Shown here: piece by piece, positions 24,079 to 30,818 of the stretch
Layout: each line of letters starts with the position of its first letter
Numbering within the stretch: position 1 is the stretch's first letter
DNA from: CAZWRV01 sp964636325
GTDB taxonomy: Bacteria > Verrucomicrobiota > Lentisphaeria > Victivallales > GWF2-50-93
Assembly: GCA_964636325.1 (NCBI GenBank)
Contig: CAZWRV010000079.1
Location: 1 to 30,856, forward strand
DNA length: 30,856 nt
Reading direction: 5' to 3'
Program-made: the position numbers and the translations under genes
The notes under the pieces: model-generated
Seen by the model: only the letters and a program-made list of their open reading frames with translations
The model's database searches: none
Told to the model about the DNA's origin: nothing

Positions 24079-24330
24079 GTTCCTTACGGTGCAACTTGGA
24101 AAACGTTTTTATCAAAGTATGCCGCTTTCGCCGAAAGCGGCACTGGCGACTTCGGCGAAGTCGCCATACTCAAGCTCCTGCGCGCCTTCGGAAACGGGAA
24201 AAATGTCGTCCGCCGAATCGTAGTGGCCCCTGACACCGCCGCGATGCTGACCAAGGACGGCATCGAAGTCATGTCATACCGGCAGTTCGCCTCCCTGCTC
24301 CACGAAGACAGGCTGTTTCAGATTTCCTGA
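24079..24330 (+). pseudogene. Possible decayed coding remnant
   Basis: After the hydrolase stop the same frame is open to the TGA at 24328-24330. From about 24166 it reads like real protein (ILKLLRAFGNG, VVRRIVVAPDTAAML, GIEVMSYRQFASLLHED), with codon use like its neighbours. There is no good start codon, and the REP-like hairpins fall within the frame. I read it as the 3' fragment of a lost gene. The family is not recognised, and it may be chance. Confidence 0.3.
24116..24170. repeat. REP-like double hairpin
   Basis: Two adjacent perfect 9-bp hairpins, GCCGCTTTC/GAAAGCGGC (24121-24141) and GGCGACTTC/GAAGTCGCC (24145-24165), are enclosed by AGTATG (24116-24121) and CATACT (24165-24170). This two-hairpin layout with complementary ends is the REP/BIME form. 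It lies 38 bp past the hydrolase stop and could also protect or end that transcript. Confidence 0.65.
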
Positions 24331-24332
24331 CC

Positions 24333-25079
24333 TCAGCGCTTCTCCCAGGCCGCATCATAGCGGGCGTCGAAGCCGGCGAGGAACTCCTTCATCTCCGGCC
24401 TGGCGAGGATGCCGGTCATTTCCGAGACGAAGTTCTGGAAGCGTCCGCGCTCGTCGGCCGTGACGGACGGATTTGCTATATCCGAATCGTCCGGCTCGTC
24501 GAGCTTCATCCGCAGTATCCTCATCAGGCGGCGGTCCATTTTAATTCCGGAAAGGAACGCCATGATCGTGCTCGTAAAAGCCTTCTGCATGAAATATAAG
24601 TCGTTGCGAGAGATGACCTTCTTGAAGACTTTGCGGCACCGCCTGCAAGCGCTGGAAACTGCTTTAAGGGCGCGCGGAGCCCCGGATCCGGCCGGTATCC
24701 TTCCGTCTAGAAGGCAGCGTTCGACCGTGCGGCCGTAGAGGATTGTCCCACCGATCGTCCGTATGATGTCATATATGAAAAGCGCGAGGAAGACCATCTT
24801 GAACAGCTTGAGAAGGAGCTTCCAGGCGAGGCGGAACGGGAATGTGAGAATGAGCCACAGGCAGCCGACGTCCCTGCAGTGAAGAGGGCGGAGCGCCTCC
24901 TTGTCGACTGTGATGCCGTGCGCGTCGGCGAGCGACTCGACCATGTGGCGGATGCTGCGCCGCACAAGATAGTTGTCCAGGAACGGAACCGGCACCAGCC
25001 GGCTCAGGCTCACAAAAAGCGCCGACCGCGCGAGTATCATGTCCGAGGAGACTGCCTCTTTTATTCCATCCGCTTCCAT
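24333..25079 (-). CDS. Conserved-looking membrane-associated protein, unknown
   Basis: This 248-residue protein starts with a segment ending LSRLVPVPFLDNYLVRRSIRHMVESLA, then a hydrophobic stretch at about 73-116 (CLWLILTFPFRLAWKLLLK, MVFLALFIYDIIRTIGGTIL) likely to give one or two membrane segments. A basic cysteine-containing part (SSACRRCRKVFKKV) follows, then a charged C-terminal half. I do not recognise a named family. The P-x-x-D-x-x-x-x-R-R front motif is reminiscent of uncharacterised bacterial EcsC/DUF697-type membrane-associated proteins, with low certainty. No Shine-Dalgarno sequence precedes the ATG at 25079, and a promoter-like pair sits immediately upstream. Confidence 0.6.
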   Translation of the reverse strand: MEADGIKEAVSSDMILARSALFVSLSRLVPVPFLDNYLVRRSIRHMVESLADAHGITVDKEALRPLHCRDVGCLWLILTFPFRLAWKLLLKLFKMVFLALFIYDIIRTIGGTILYGRTVERCLLDGRIPAGSGAPRALKAVSSACRRCRKVFKKVISRNDLYFMQKAFTSTIMAFLSGIKMDRRLMRILRMKLDEPDDSDIANPSVTADERGRFQNFVSEMTGILARPEMKEFLAGFDARYDAAWEKR

Positions 25080-25086
25080 GAAGGAA

Positions 25087-25114
25087 AGTATAGACTGCGG
25101 ACAGGAGGAATCAA
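25087..25114 (-). promoter_or_regulatory. Possible promoter just upstream of the 24333-25079 gene
   Basis: On the minus strand, TTGATT (25114-25109), a 16-bp spacer and TATACT (25092-25087). The expected start point is within a base or two of the ATG at 25079, which would make the mRNA leaderless and fits the lack of a ribosome site. Confidence 0.35.
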
Positions 25115-25157
25115 GCCGGCAGGACCTATGCTTGAAATGCCGCTTCCCCCAGATTAC

Positions 25158-25209
25158 TTTATACTCCTTCAGCGTGAAAATTTACATTTCGACGAGCAAG
25201 ATTTGGGAT
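25158..25209 (+). repeat. 52-nt repeated leader, copy 2
   Basis: This matches 13090-13141 (minus strand) at 48/52 positions without gaps. It contains TATACT at 25160-25165 and a GTG at 25174 opening a 58-codon frame that starts MKIYISTSKIWD and ends at 25350. It lies 70 bp upstream of the small gene at 25280. Confidence 0.7.
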
Positions 25210-25279
25210 TGGATTTTTTCGTTCCGACCGATTGGCGACATGAATGCCGTCCGAGGAAGGGTTGGCGAAGGTGGCTTTG

Positions 25280-25498
25280 ATGAACGAGACAAGAATGCAT
25301 ATGGCAAAGAGGCGGATTATGAAGAGGGCATGTGCTGCTTTGTCATGTGAAGAAAGAATTGCCAGGGCCTGCAGGTTGATTGACGAGGCTTGGGAGAACA
25401 TGTCCGCCGAAGGCAGGCGCAGATTCATGGCTAGGAATTTTAAGTTGCGCAGGATGAGGAGAGAGGCAGATGGCTGGAGGCCTGTACAAGATTCATGA
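25280..25498 (+). CDS. Small basic protein upstream of a nucleotidyltransferase; possible antitoxin or partner
   Basis: This 72-residue, arginine-rich, probably helical protein contains SCEERIARACRLIDEAWENMSAEGRR in its middle and a basic tail (KLRRMRREADGW). The ATG at 25280 has AAGG about 10 bases upstream; the frame also extends to 25244. Its last 29 bases overlap the start of the next gene, so the two are translationally coupled. No family is recognised. The arrangement, a small charged protein before a nucleotidyltransferase, is like two-gene toxin-antitoxin modules, but the role is inferred only from position. Confidence 0.55.
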   Translation: MNETRMHMAKRRIMKRACAALSCEERIARACRLIDEAWENMSAEGRRRFMARNFKLRRMRREADGWRPVQDS

Positions 25499-25940
25499 GA
25501 TACTCAAGGCCAATGGCGTCCCGTTCCTGATTATCGGCGGTTTCGCAGTCAACTTCCATGGCTATATCAGGGCAACAGAGGATGTGGATATAATATTCCG
25601 GAGATCGGCCAGGTCGGAAAAGGCCTTGTTTCGAGCTTTGAAGAGCCTGAACGCATACTGGATAAGCGACGAAAAAGACTCCTTGACCGGACTGGAGAAG
25701 ACGTTTCCTGTCTCATTGCCGTTCATCAGGGCCGCTAATCTTATGATGCTTGGAACAGATCTCGGATTCCTTGACATCTATGATTATGTCCCCGGATTCC
25801 CACAGGCGGATCTCCGGGAGATTTTCAGCTCGTCCTTGGAATCCGGCGGCTTCAAATATGTAAGCAGGGATTGGCTCTTAAAAATGAAGAAGGCCGCAGG
25901 CAGAGCCAAAGATCTTCTCGACATCGAAAACCTTTCCTGA
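25470..25940 (+). CDS. Minimal nucleotidyltransferase (AbiEii/MNT-like)
   Basis: This 156-residue protein has the polymerase-beta-like nucleotidyltransferase core at its start. FLIIGGFAVNFHGY (GG at 23-24) is followed by RATEDVDIIF, in which D38 and D40 are the metal-binding pair. FLDIYDYVPGF may supply the third acid. A C-terminal helical part (WLLKMKKAAGRAKDLLDIENL) carries the KxxAGRxKDxxDI signature of AbiEii-like and related transferases. Such proteins act as toxins that modify tRNA 3' ends or as resistance-type transferases; the substrate here is unknown. GAGAGAGG lies just before the ATG. It overlaps the 25280 gene by 29 bp. Confidence 0.75.
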   Translation: MAGGLYKIHEILKANGVPFLIIGGFAVNFHGYIRATEDVDIIFRRSARSEKALFRALKSLNAYWISDEKDSLTGLEKTFPVSLPFIRAANLMMLGTDLGFLDIYDYVPGFPQADLREIFSSSLESGGFKYVSRDWLLKMKKAAGRAKDLLDIENLS

Positions 25941-25947
25941 TGTAAAT

Positions 25948-25980
25948 TATATTTGATGCGGGTTCACCGCATCAAATATA
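25948..25980. terminator. Convergent stem-loop between nucleotidyltransferase and fucI
   Basis: A perfect 14-bp stem (TATATTTGATGCGG and its complement) with a 5-base loop lies between the convergent stops. It overlaps the last codons and stop of fucI. No T-run follows on either side, so its termination strength is uncertain. Confidence 0.5.
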
Positions 25981-27831
25981 AAGCGGGCCGAGCTTCTCGC
26001 AGACGAGGAAGTCGTTCTGGCCGAAGCGGTCCCACATTGTCGGGCGGAAGACGTCCTGGCAGGGGACGTTGTGCATGTCGACCGGGATCCTGAGCATGGC
26101 GCTTAGGGTTATCAGGTCGGCGCCGATGAGTCCGAACGAGTTGGCGTCGTGATTGGGGCCGATCTTGGACATGTATTCGAAGGACGACATTCCCCTCGGC
26201 ACCCAGTATGATTCCGGCCAGGTGCTGTTGGTGACGTCGTTGACGTGATCCGCGACCTTGATCGGAAGATCCACCGTCTCGCCCTCGACCACTGAGAACG
26301 TAAGCTGGTCGCCGACCATGTTGTAGCGGTAGGCTGTCATCGGGATTCCGCCGGGCGTGCGGTAGTGGCTGGAAAGTCCGTCGCCCTTGAAATATTCGAG
26401 GACCGCGCCGCAGTAGGTCGTGCCCTTTATTACGTCGGCGATGAGCTTTTCCTGAAGCTTCTTGCTGCTCCTCAGCTCCCTCGCGACCTCCTGGACAGGT
26501 ATTCCCTTCTTCTTGGAAACCAGGGAGATGACGTCGACCGCGTAGTCCAGCGAGCCCGCGCCGGAGTTGCGCTTGTCTATGAAGCCGTCGGGGACGATCT
26601 TGGACACGTCTACGCCCGTGGCCTTCTTTATGCTTGCGGCGGTCCAGTTCGTCCTGATGTCCGCGAAGAGCTGCGGCAGGCCTGAGACGAGATGCGCCAC
26701 GAGCATGCCCATGCCGTTCTTTGCGTCGTTTTCGGTCGCCACGATATACGGGGTGCGGAATCCGTCCCAGTCGAACGAAGTGTTCAGGATGGACTCGGGA
26801 AGGTCGAAGTTGGGGTAGAGGTCGGTCCAGGCGCGCTGGCCCTGCGTCCCTGAGGCGATCGCGTTATGGCCCTGAGAATATTCCACGTCGGCCATGAATC
26901 CCTGCCTCTTTCCGGCGACCCTGTCCGCCAGCTTCGGATTGCCGACCATGAGGTCGCGGACGATGAGCGACATCCTAAGGGATTCCTTCAGCAGGTCGTC
27001 GTCCCCGTAGGGCCGCGTGCCTGTGTTGAAATTGATCTTGAAGTTCTTCTTGAAGAAGTTGAACGCCTTGTCGAGCTCCTCGTGGTCGTAGAAGTGGTTG
27101 TCGATCCTGCCGCGGAGCGTGACCATGTCTACCGACACGGAACCCATTCCGAAATAGTGCAGGAGGGTGTTTCGCCTGACGTCGGAGCCGATGATCCCCA
27201 TGGATACGCTTCCGATGGAGAGGTAGTTCTTGCCCCTCATCTCGGCTACGGCCGCGGCGCATCTGGCGAAACGCAGTATCCTCTCGGCGACGTAGGGCGC
27301 GAGTGGGCCTTTCTCGTCCTCGAGGTCGGGATTGTAGATGGAGAATATCGGGCGCTTTTTCTCGTCCATGGCGGCGCAGAAGGCCTTGAGCCAGACGGCG
27401 CCGGGCCTGTCGGTCTGGTTGAGCCCGTATGCGGCCTGCTGCCATTCGGAGCTTCCGATGCCATGGCATGCGGACATGAGCTCGTCGCTGTACGCCCATG
27501 AGCGGCTGACCCAGATATTGGCGCTGACGCCCTGCTTCGAGTAGAAATCCTGGGCCCTGGCGCCGCTCCTGGCTCCATAGACGATTTCAGGGGCCACCAC
27601 CACCCTGACGGGGGCGCCGTCCGGGAGGAAGACGTTTTCGGTGATGAGGCTGTAGACCTTCTCGACCATCTTCCAGGTGCCTTCGACGTTGGACTCGTAT
27701 GCCCCCACCCTTCCGTCGGCGACGGGGGTGATGGCTATCGTCGGCAGCGGGCCGACCAGACGCCTCGTTGACGGTTCGAATCTCCTTGCGCGCTTCTTCA
27801 GCGTCTCGAACGCGGGCATTGCAGAGCTCAT
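25972..27831 (-). CDS. fucI: L-fucose isomerase
   Basis: This 619-residue protein matches FucI along its whole length. It has the N-terminal IAITPVADGRVGAYES, then TDRPGAVWL, LSIGSVSMGI, QGHNAIASGTQGQRAWTDLYPN, FDWDGFRTPYIVATEND and TNSTWPESYWVPRG. The manganese ligands known from E. coli FucI correspond to E367 (ATEND), D391 (FADIRTNW) and H561 (GPNHDA); the 24-residue gap between the first two is kept. It converts L-fucose to L-fuculose (also D-arabinose to D-ribulose) in the cytoplasm. It is about 28 residues longer than the E. coli enzyme, mostly at the N-terminus. AAGGAG lies 7 bases before the ATG. A palindrome resembling a LacI-family operator sits just upstream. No fuculokinase or aldolase gene is in the window. 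Confidence 0.92.
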   Translation of the reverse strand: MSSAMPAFETLKKRARRFEPSTRRLVGPLPTIAITPVADGRVGAYESNVEGTWKMVEKVYSLITENVFLPDGAPVRVVVAPEIVYGARSGARAQDFYSKQGVSANIWVSRSWAYSDELMSACHGIGSSEWQQAAYGLNQTDRPGAVWLKAFCAAMDEKKRPIFSIYNPDLEDEKGPLAPYVAERILRFARCAAAVAEMRGKNYLSIGSVSMGIIGSDVRRNTLLHYFGMGSVSVDMVTLRGRIDNHFYDHEELDKAFNFFKKNFKINFNTGTRPYGDDDLLKESLRMSLIVRDLMVGNPKLADRVAGKRQGFMADVEYSQGHNAIASGTQGQRAWTDLYPNFDLPESILNTSFDWDGFRTPYIVATENDAKNGMGMLVAHLVSGLPQLFADIRTNWTAASIKKATGVDVSKIVPDGFIDKRNSGAGSLDYAVDVISLVSKKKGIPVQEVARELRSSKKLQEKLIADVIKGTTYCGAVLEYFKGDGLSSHYRTPGGIPMTAYRYNMVGDQLTFSVVEGETVDLPIKVADHVNDVTNSTWPESYWVPRGMSSFEYMSKIGPNHDANSFGLIGADLITLSAMLRIPVDMHNVPCQDVFRPTMWDRFGQNDFLVCEKLGPLYI

Positions 27832-27867
27832 GGTTTACTCCTTATAAGTTATGTCTGTGATTATGGT

Positions 27868-27877
27868 GAACCGGTTC
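27868..27877 (-). promoter_or_regulatory. LacI-family-like operator upstream of fucI
   Basis: GAACCGGTTC is a perfect 10-bp palindrome with the AACCGGTT core typical of LacI/GalR-family sites, 37 bp before the fucI ATG. A CATAAT -10-like hexamer follows it on the minus strand. Confidence 0.4.
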
Positions 27878-27910
27878 CCAAGCATCAGCCGTCCGATCAC
27901 CCGTCTTTCT

Positions 27911-29239
27911 TCAAGCGTTTTTAAACAGCTCCGGCAGCTCCTCCCGGGCCTTCTGGAGCATCTCCTTGTCGCTTATGGTGGTCTGGCGGCCGGCGGCGAA
28001 CTCGTCGTCTATCCACTTCTTGATCCTCGCTATGCCGGGATGGTCCTTCTTGATGTCGCCGGCGGCGCTGCCGAGCGTGGCCTTGAGCCAGTATGCGATG
28101 CCTGCGAGGCCGGAATTGTTTGTGATTGCCACCCTGCACGGCCTCTTGAGCCATTTTTCCGTGTCAAAGATGTTGTATATCTCCTCGCTCTTGGTGAGGC
28201 CGTCCGCGTGGATTCCAGCCCTTGTCGTGTTGAAGTCCGCGCCTACGAACGGGTAGTTGGCGGGGATGTCGGCGCCGATGACGTCGCGGAAATATTCCGC
28301 GGCGTCGGTGATCGCAGTGGTGCCGACCCCTTCGTGGATTCCGGTCAGCCCGATCCATTCGAAGACGAGCGCCTCGAGCGGCGGGTTGCCCGTCCTTTCT
28401 CCGAATCCGAAGAATGTTCCGTTCGCGGCGCTGCAGCCGTAAAGCCATGCGGTCACTGCGTTGACGAGAACCTTGTGGAAGTCGTTGTGGCCGTGCCATT
28501 CCAGCTGCGCTGGCGATATGCCTGTGTTCCTGATGATTTCAGTCACGAGGGCGGGGATGCCGCGGGGCAGGGACGCGCACTGGTAAGGCAGGCCGTAGCC
28601 CATCGTGTCGCAGAGCCTTATCTTGACCTTGATGCCGGAGCCACCGCTGAGCTCCATGAGCTCGTTTATCATGGGGATCACGAAACCGTGTATGTCGGCC
28701 CTTGTGATGTCCTCGAGATGGCACCTGGGGACGATCCCGTTGTCGAGTGCCGCGGCGACGACCTCCTTGTAGTCGTCCAGCGCCTGCCTGCGGCTCTTCT
28801 TGAGCTTGAGGAAGATGTGGTAGTCGGAGCAGGACGTGAGTATGCCGGTCTCCTTTATCTGCATCTTCCTGACGAGTTCGAAGTCCTTCTTGACGGCCCT
28901 TATCCAGGCGGTTATCTCGGGATATTCGAAGCCCAGGTCCTGGCATGCGGTGACGGCGTCCCTGTCGACCTGGCCGTAGAGGAAGAACTCGCTCTGCCTT
29001 ATTAGGCCGCGCTCGCCCCCAATCCTGTTCAGGAACTTGAATATCTCCACTATCTGCCCGACGGTATAGGGCGGGCGCGACTGCTGGCCGTCCCTGAAGG
29101 TGGTGTCCGTTATCCAGAAGTCCTTGGGCGGAGAGGGTTTGAGTGCCTCCGCCTCGAATTTGACCGCGGGAATCCTGTCGTAGGAAAAATACTCCCTCAG
29201 GAGATTGGGCTCCGATACGTTCTGAAGTTCATGTTTCAT
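27911..29239 (-). CDS. DRE-TIM (HMGL-like) condensing enzyme, probable Re-citrate synthase
   Basis: This 442-residue enzyme belongs to the 2-isopropylmalate/homocitrate synthase superfamily, with the DRE-TIM signature ITDTTFRDGQQSRPPYTV near the N-terminus. CHLEDITRADIHGF and WHGHNDFHKVLVNAV supply the metal-binding histidines. The late segment NYPFVGADFNTTRAGIHADG follows, then a short C-terminal domain. The blocks (RQSEFFLYGQ, KETGILTSCSDYHIFLKL, ANGTFFGFGERTGN) fit the anaerobe group that includes Clostridium kluyveri Re-citrate synthase better than classical LeuA, and the protein lacks the long leucine-binding domain. It would condense acetyl-CoA and oxaloacetate to citrate. A homocitrate or isopropylmalate synthase activity is the alternative. 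The start at 29239 has only a weak GAGAA site; a good promoter lies at 29339-29367. Confidence 0.65.
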   Translation of the reverse strand: MKHELQNVSEPNLLREYFSYDRIPAVKFEAEALKPSPPKDFWITDTTFRDGQQSRPPYTVGQIVEIFKFLNRIGGERGLIRQSEFFLYGQVDRDAVTACQDLGFEYPEITAWIRAVKKDFELVRKMQIKETGILTSCSDYHIFLKLKKSRRQALDDYKEVVAAALDNGIVPRCHLEDITRADIHGFVIPMINELMELSGGSGIKVKIRLCDTMGYGLPYQCASLPRGIPALVTEIIRNTGISPAQLEWHGHNDFHKVLVNAVTAWLYGCSAANGTFFGFGERTGNPPLEALVFEWIGLTGIHEGVGTTAITDAAEYFRDVIGADIPANYPFVGADFNTTRAGIHADGLTKSEEIYNIFDTEKWLKRPCRVAITNNSGLAGIAYWLKATLGSAAGDIKKDHPGIARIKKWIDDEFAAGRQTTISDKEMLQKAREELPELFKNA

Positions 29240-29338
29240 CGCAGTTCTCTGGTTTAGACAAGATGACACGATATGGCAGGATGGCATCCCCAGGGGAATA
29301 CGGTGCCGGCCCCATCAAATAATTAAACATCAGACGCT

Positions 29339-29367
29339 AATATATTATCATACATTGCCTTGGTCAA
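29339..29367 (-). promoter_or_regulatory. Promoter upstream of the Re-citrate-synthase-like gene
   Basis: On the minus strand, TTGACC (29367-29362), a 17-bp spacer and TATATT (29344-29339) in an A+T-rich pocket. This is a good sigma70-type match. It implies a 5' leader of about 90 nt before the ATG at 29239. Confidence 0.6.
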
Positions 29368-29403
29368 CAGCGCGAAAAGCCTTAATGTCCGGGAAATTCG
29401 CCG

Positions 29404-30465
29404 CTAAATCAGTTCCAGCAGCCTGTGGATGTCGTCGTCGGTCCCGACGCTTATCCTGACGTATCTTCCGGTGTCCTCGCCGGCGAAATAGCGGACGAGC
29501 ACGCCCTTCGACTTGAGGGAGAGATAGAGTCCTTCGGCGTCGCCGCCGGGAGGCGAGGCGAATACGAAGTTCGATTCGGAGGGGCAGACCTTGAAGCCTT
29601 TTGCAAGCAAAGAGGTGGAGAGGTGAGCCCTTGTGTTCTTGATCCTTGATATTGTCCCGCGCAGATATTCCTGGTCGGAAATGGCGGCCATGGCGATCTT
29701 CTGAACCAGGACGCCGACGTTGTAGGAGTCCTTGACCTTCATCATCCCATCTATGATTTCCGGGGAGGCCAGCGCGTATCCGAGCCTGAGACCTGCGAGC
29801 GAATAGCTCTTGGAGAGGGTTCTCGCTATGATCATATTCGGATATTTGGGAAGCAGATCCACACAGTTGTCCTCCGAGAAGTCAGCATATGCCTCGTCGA
29901 CGAGGACGGCGCCTTTGAATCCGCCGCAGAGCCTTTCGACTTCCCGGCGGGGCATGGAGTTCCCCGTCGGGGCGTTGGGCCTGCAGGCGATGAAAAGCCT
30001 TGCGTCCGAGACTCTTGCAATGAAGTCCTCCGGGACGGAGAATCCGCTTGCCTCGTCGAGCCGAATCTGGGTGCAAGAGCAGCCCTGTATCCTGGCGAGG
30101 ACCGGATAAAGCGAGTAACTGGGCTTGAAGCAGGCGATAGATTCGTCTTCGCCCGCGAAGCACCTGACCGCGATGTTGAGTATGTCGTCGGAGCCGTTGC
30201 CGAGGAGGACGTTTTCAGGGCGGAGGCCGTGCAGCGCCGCGATCCGGCCGCGAAGTTCGCATCCCTCGGGATCCGGGTAGAGCCTGAGCGCTTCTGGATC
30301 GAAGTTCCTGAGAAGTCCGACCACGGCGGGGCAGGGGGGGTACGGGTTCTCGTTGGTGTTCAACTTGATGTAGCGCCTGTCCTTTGGCTGCTCGCCGGGC
30401 ACATAGGCGGACATCGCGTCTATCGCTGGCCTGAAAAGGGATTTCCTGTTTTCCGGCGATGGCAT
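29404..30465 (-). CDS. hisC: Histidinol-phosphate aminotransferase
   Basis: This 353-residue fold-type I PLP aminotransferase has YIKLNTNENPYPP (about 32-44), LLGNGSDDILNIAVRCF, CRPNAPTGN, VDEAYADF (about 189-196) and the PLP-binding lysine K219 in RTLSKSYSLAGLRLGYA. SNFVFASPP and YVRISVGT close the fold with the phosphate-binding arginine. All are HisC blocks and the length is typical. It transfers the amino group from glutamate to imidazole-acetol phosphate in histidine synthesis. No other his gene is beside it, so it is either a lone hisC or a general aromatic-type transaminase of that family. AGGAG lies 8 bases before the ATG. Confidence 0.88.
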   Translation of the reverse strand: MPSPENRKSLFRPAIDAMSAYVPGEQPKDRRYIKLNTNENPYPPCPAVVGLLRNFDPEALRLYPDPEGCELRGRIAALHGLRPENVLLGNGSDDILNIAVRCFAGEDESIACFKPSYSLYPVLARIQGCSCTQIRLDEASGFSVPEDFIARVSDARLFIACRPNAPTGNSMPRREVERLCGGFKGAVLVDEAYADFSEDNCVDLLPKYPNMIIARTLSKSYSLAGLRLGYALASPEIIDGMMKVKDSYNVGVLVQKIAMAAISDQEYLRGTISRIKNTRAHLSTSLLAKGFKVCPSESNFVFASPPGGDAEGLYLSLKSKGVLVRYFAGEDTGRYVRISVGTDDDIHRLLELI

Positions 30466-30492
30466 GTCAAATCTCCTGGCACTCTAACATCT

Positions 30493-30548
30493 AAGTTGCG
30501 CAGACATTCCTGTAACGGTTCCGCAGGTAAGAATACCTGCGCTACTTT
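30493..30548. repeat. REP-like palindromic unit, copy 1
   Basis: The unit begins AAGTTGCGCAGACATTCC and ends with a perfect hairpin GCAGGTA/TACCTGC and CGCTACTTT, which is complementary to its start. It recurs at 30763-30818. Confidence 0.65.
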
Positions 30549-30757
30549 CAGCTTCCGACCGACAAAACTGTCCACCTTGCCGGACAGACTGGCTCCTCTG
30601 AAACTCGCCCATCTTTGTCGCGAACTTTGTCGTTATCTTTGTCGTCTTCCGGAGGGTTGAGCCAAGCTCAACTGCGGCTCAGCACGGCTTCGCCCTCCAT
30701 CGAGTTTCTGATCGACAGAACTGCGAATCTCGCAGATGGTCACTCCTCTGAAACTCG
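30545..30757. repeat. Hairpin-rich mosaic repeat, copy B
   Basis: Box 30545-30607 (hairpin CTGTCC/GGACAG, ending CTGAAACTCG) is followed by the ATCTTTGTCGTTATCTTTG linker and a CGGCTCAGCACGGCTTCG segment. Box 30701-30757 (hairpin CTGCGA/TCGCAG, ending CTGAAACTCG) follows. The order and content match 14557-14750. No coding sequence is visible from 30466 to the window end. Confidence 0.7.
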
Positions 30758-30762
30758 CCTCG

Positions 30763-30818
30763 AAGTGGCGTAGACATTCCTGTCTGCGGCATCGCAGGTA
30801 AGAATACCTGCGCTACTT
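30763..30818. repeat. REP-like palindromic unit, copy 2
   Basis: Two perfect hairpins, AGACA/TGTCT and GCAGGTA/TACCTGC, lie between AAGTGGCG and CGCTACTT. The unit closely matches 30493-30548, and its layout resembles the unit at 24116-24170. Confidence 0.65.
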
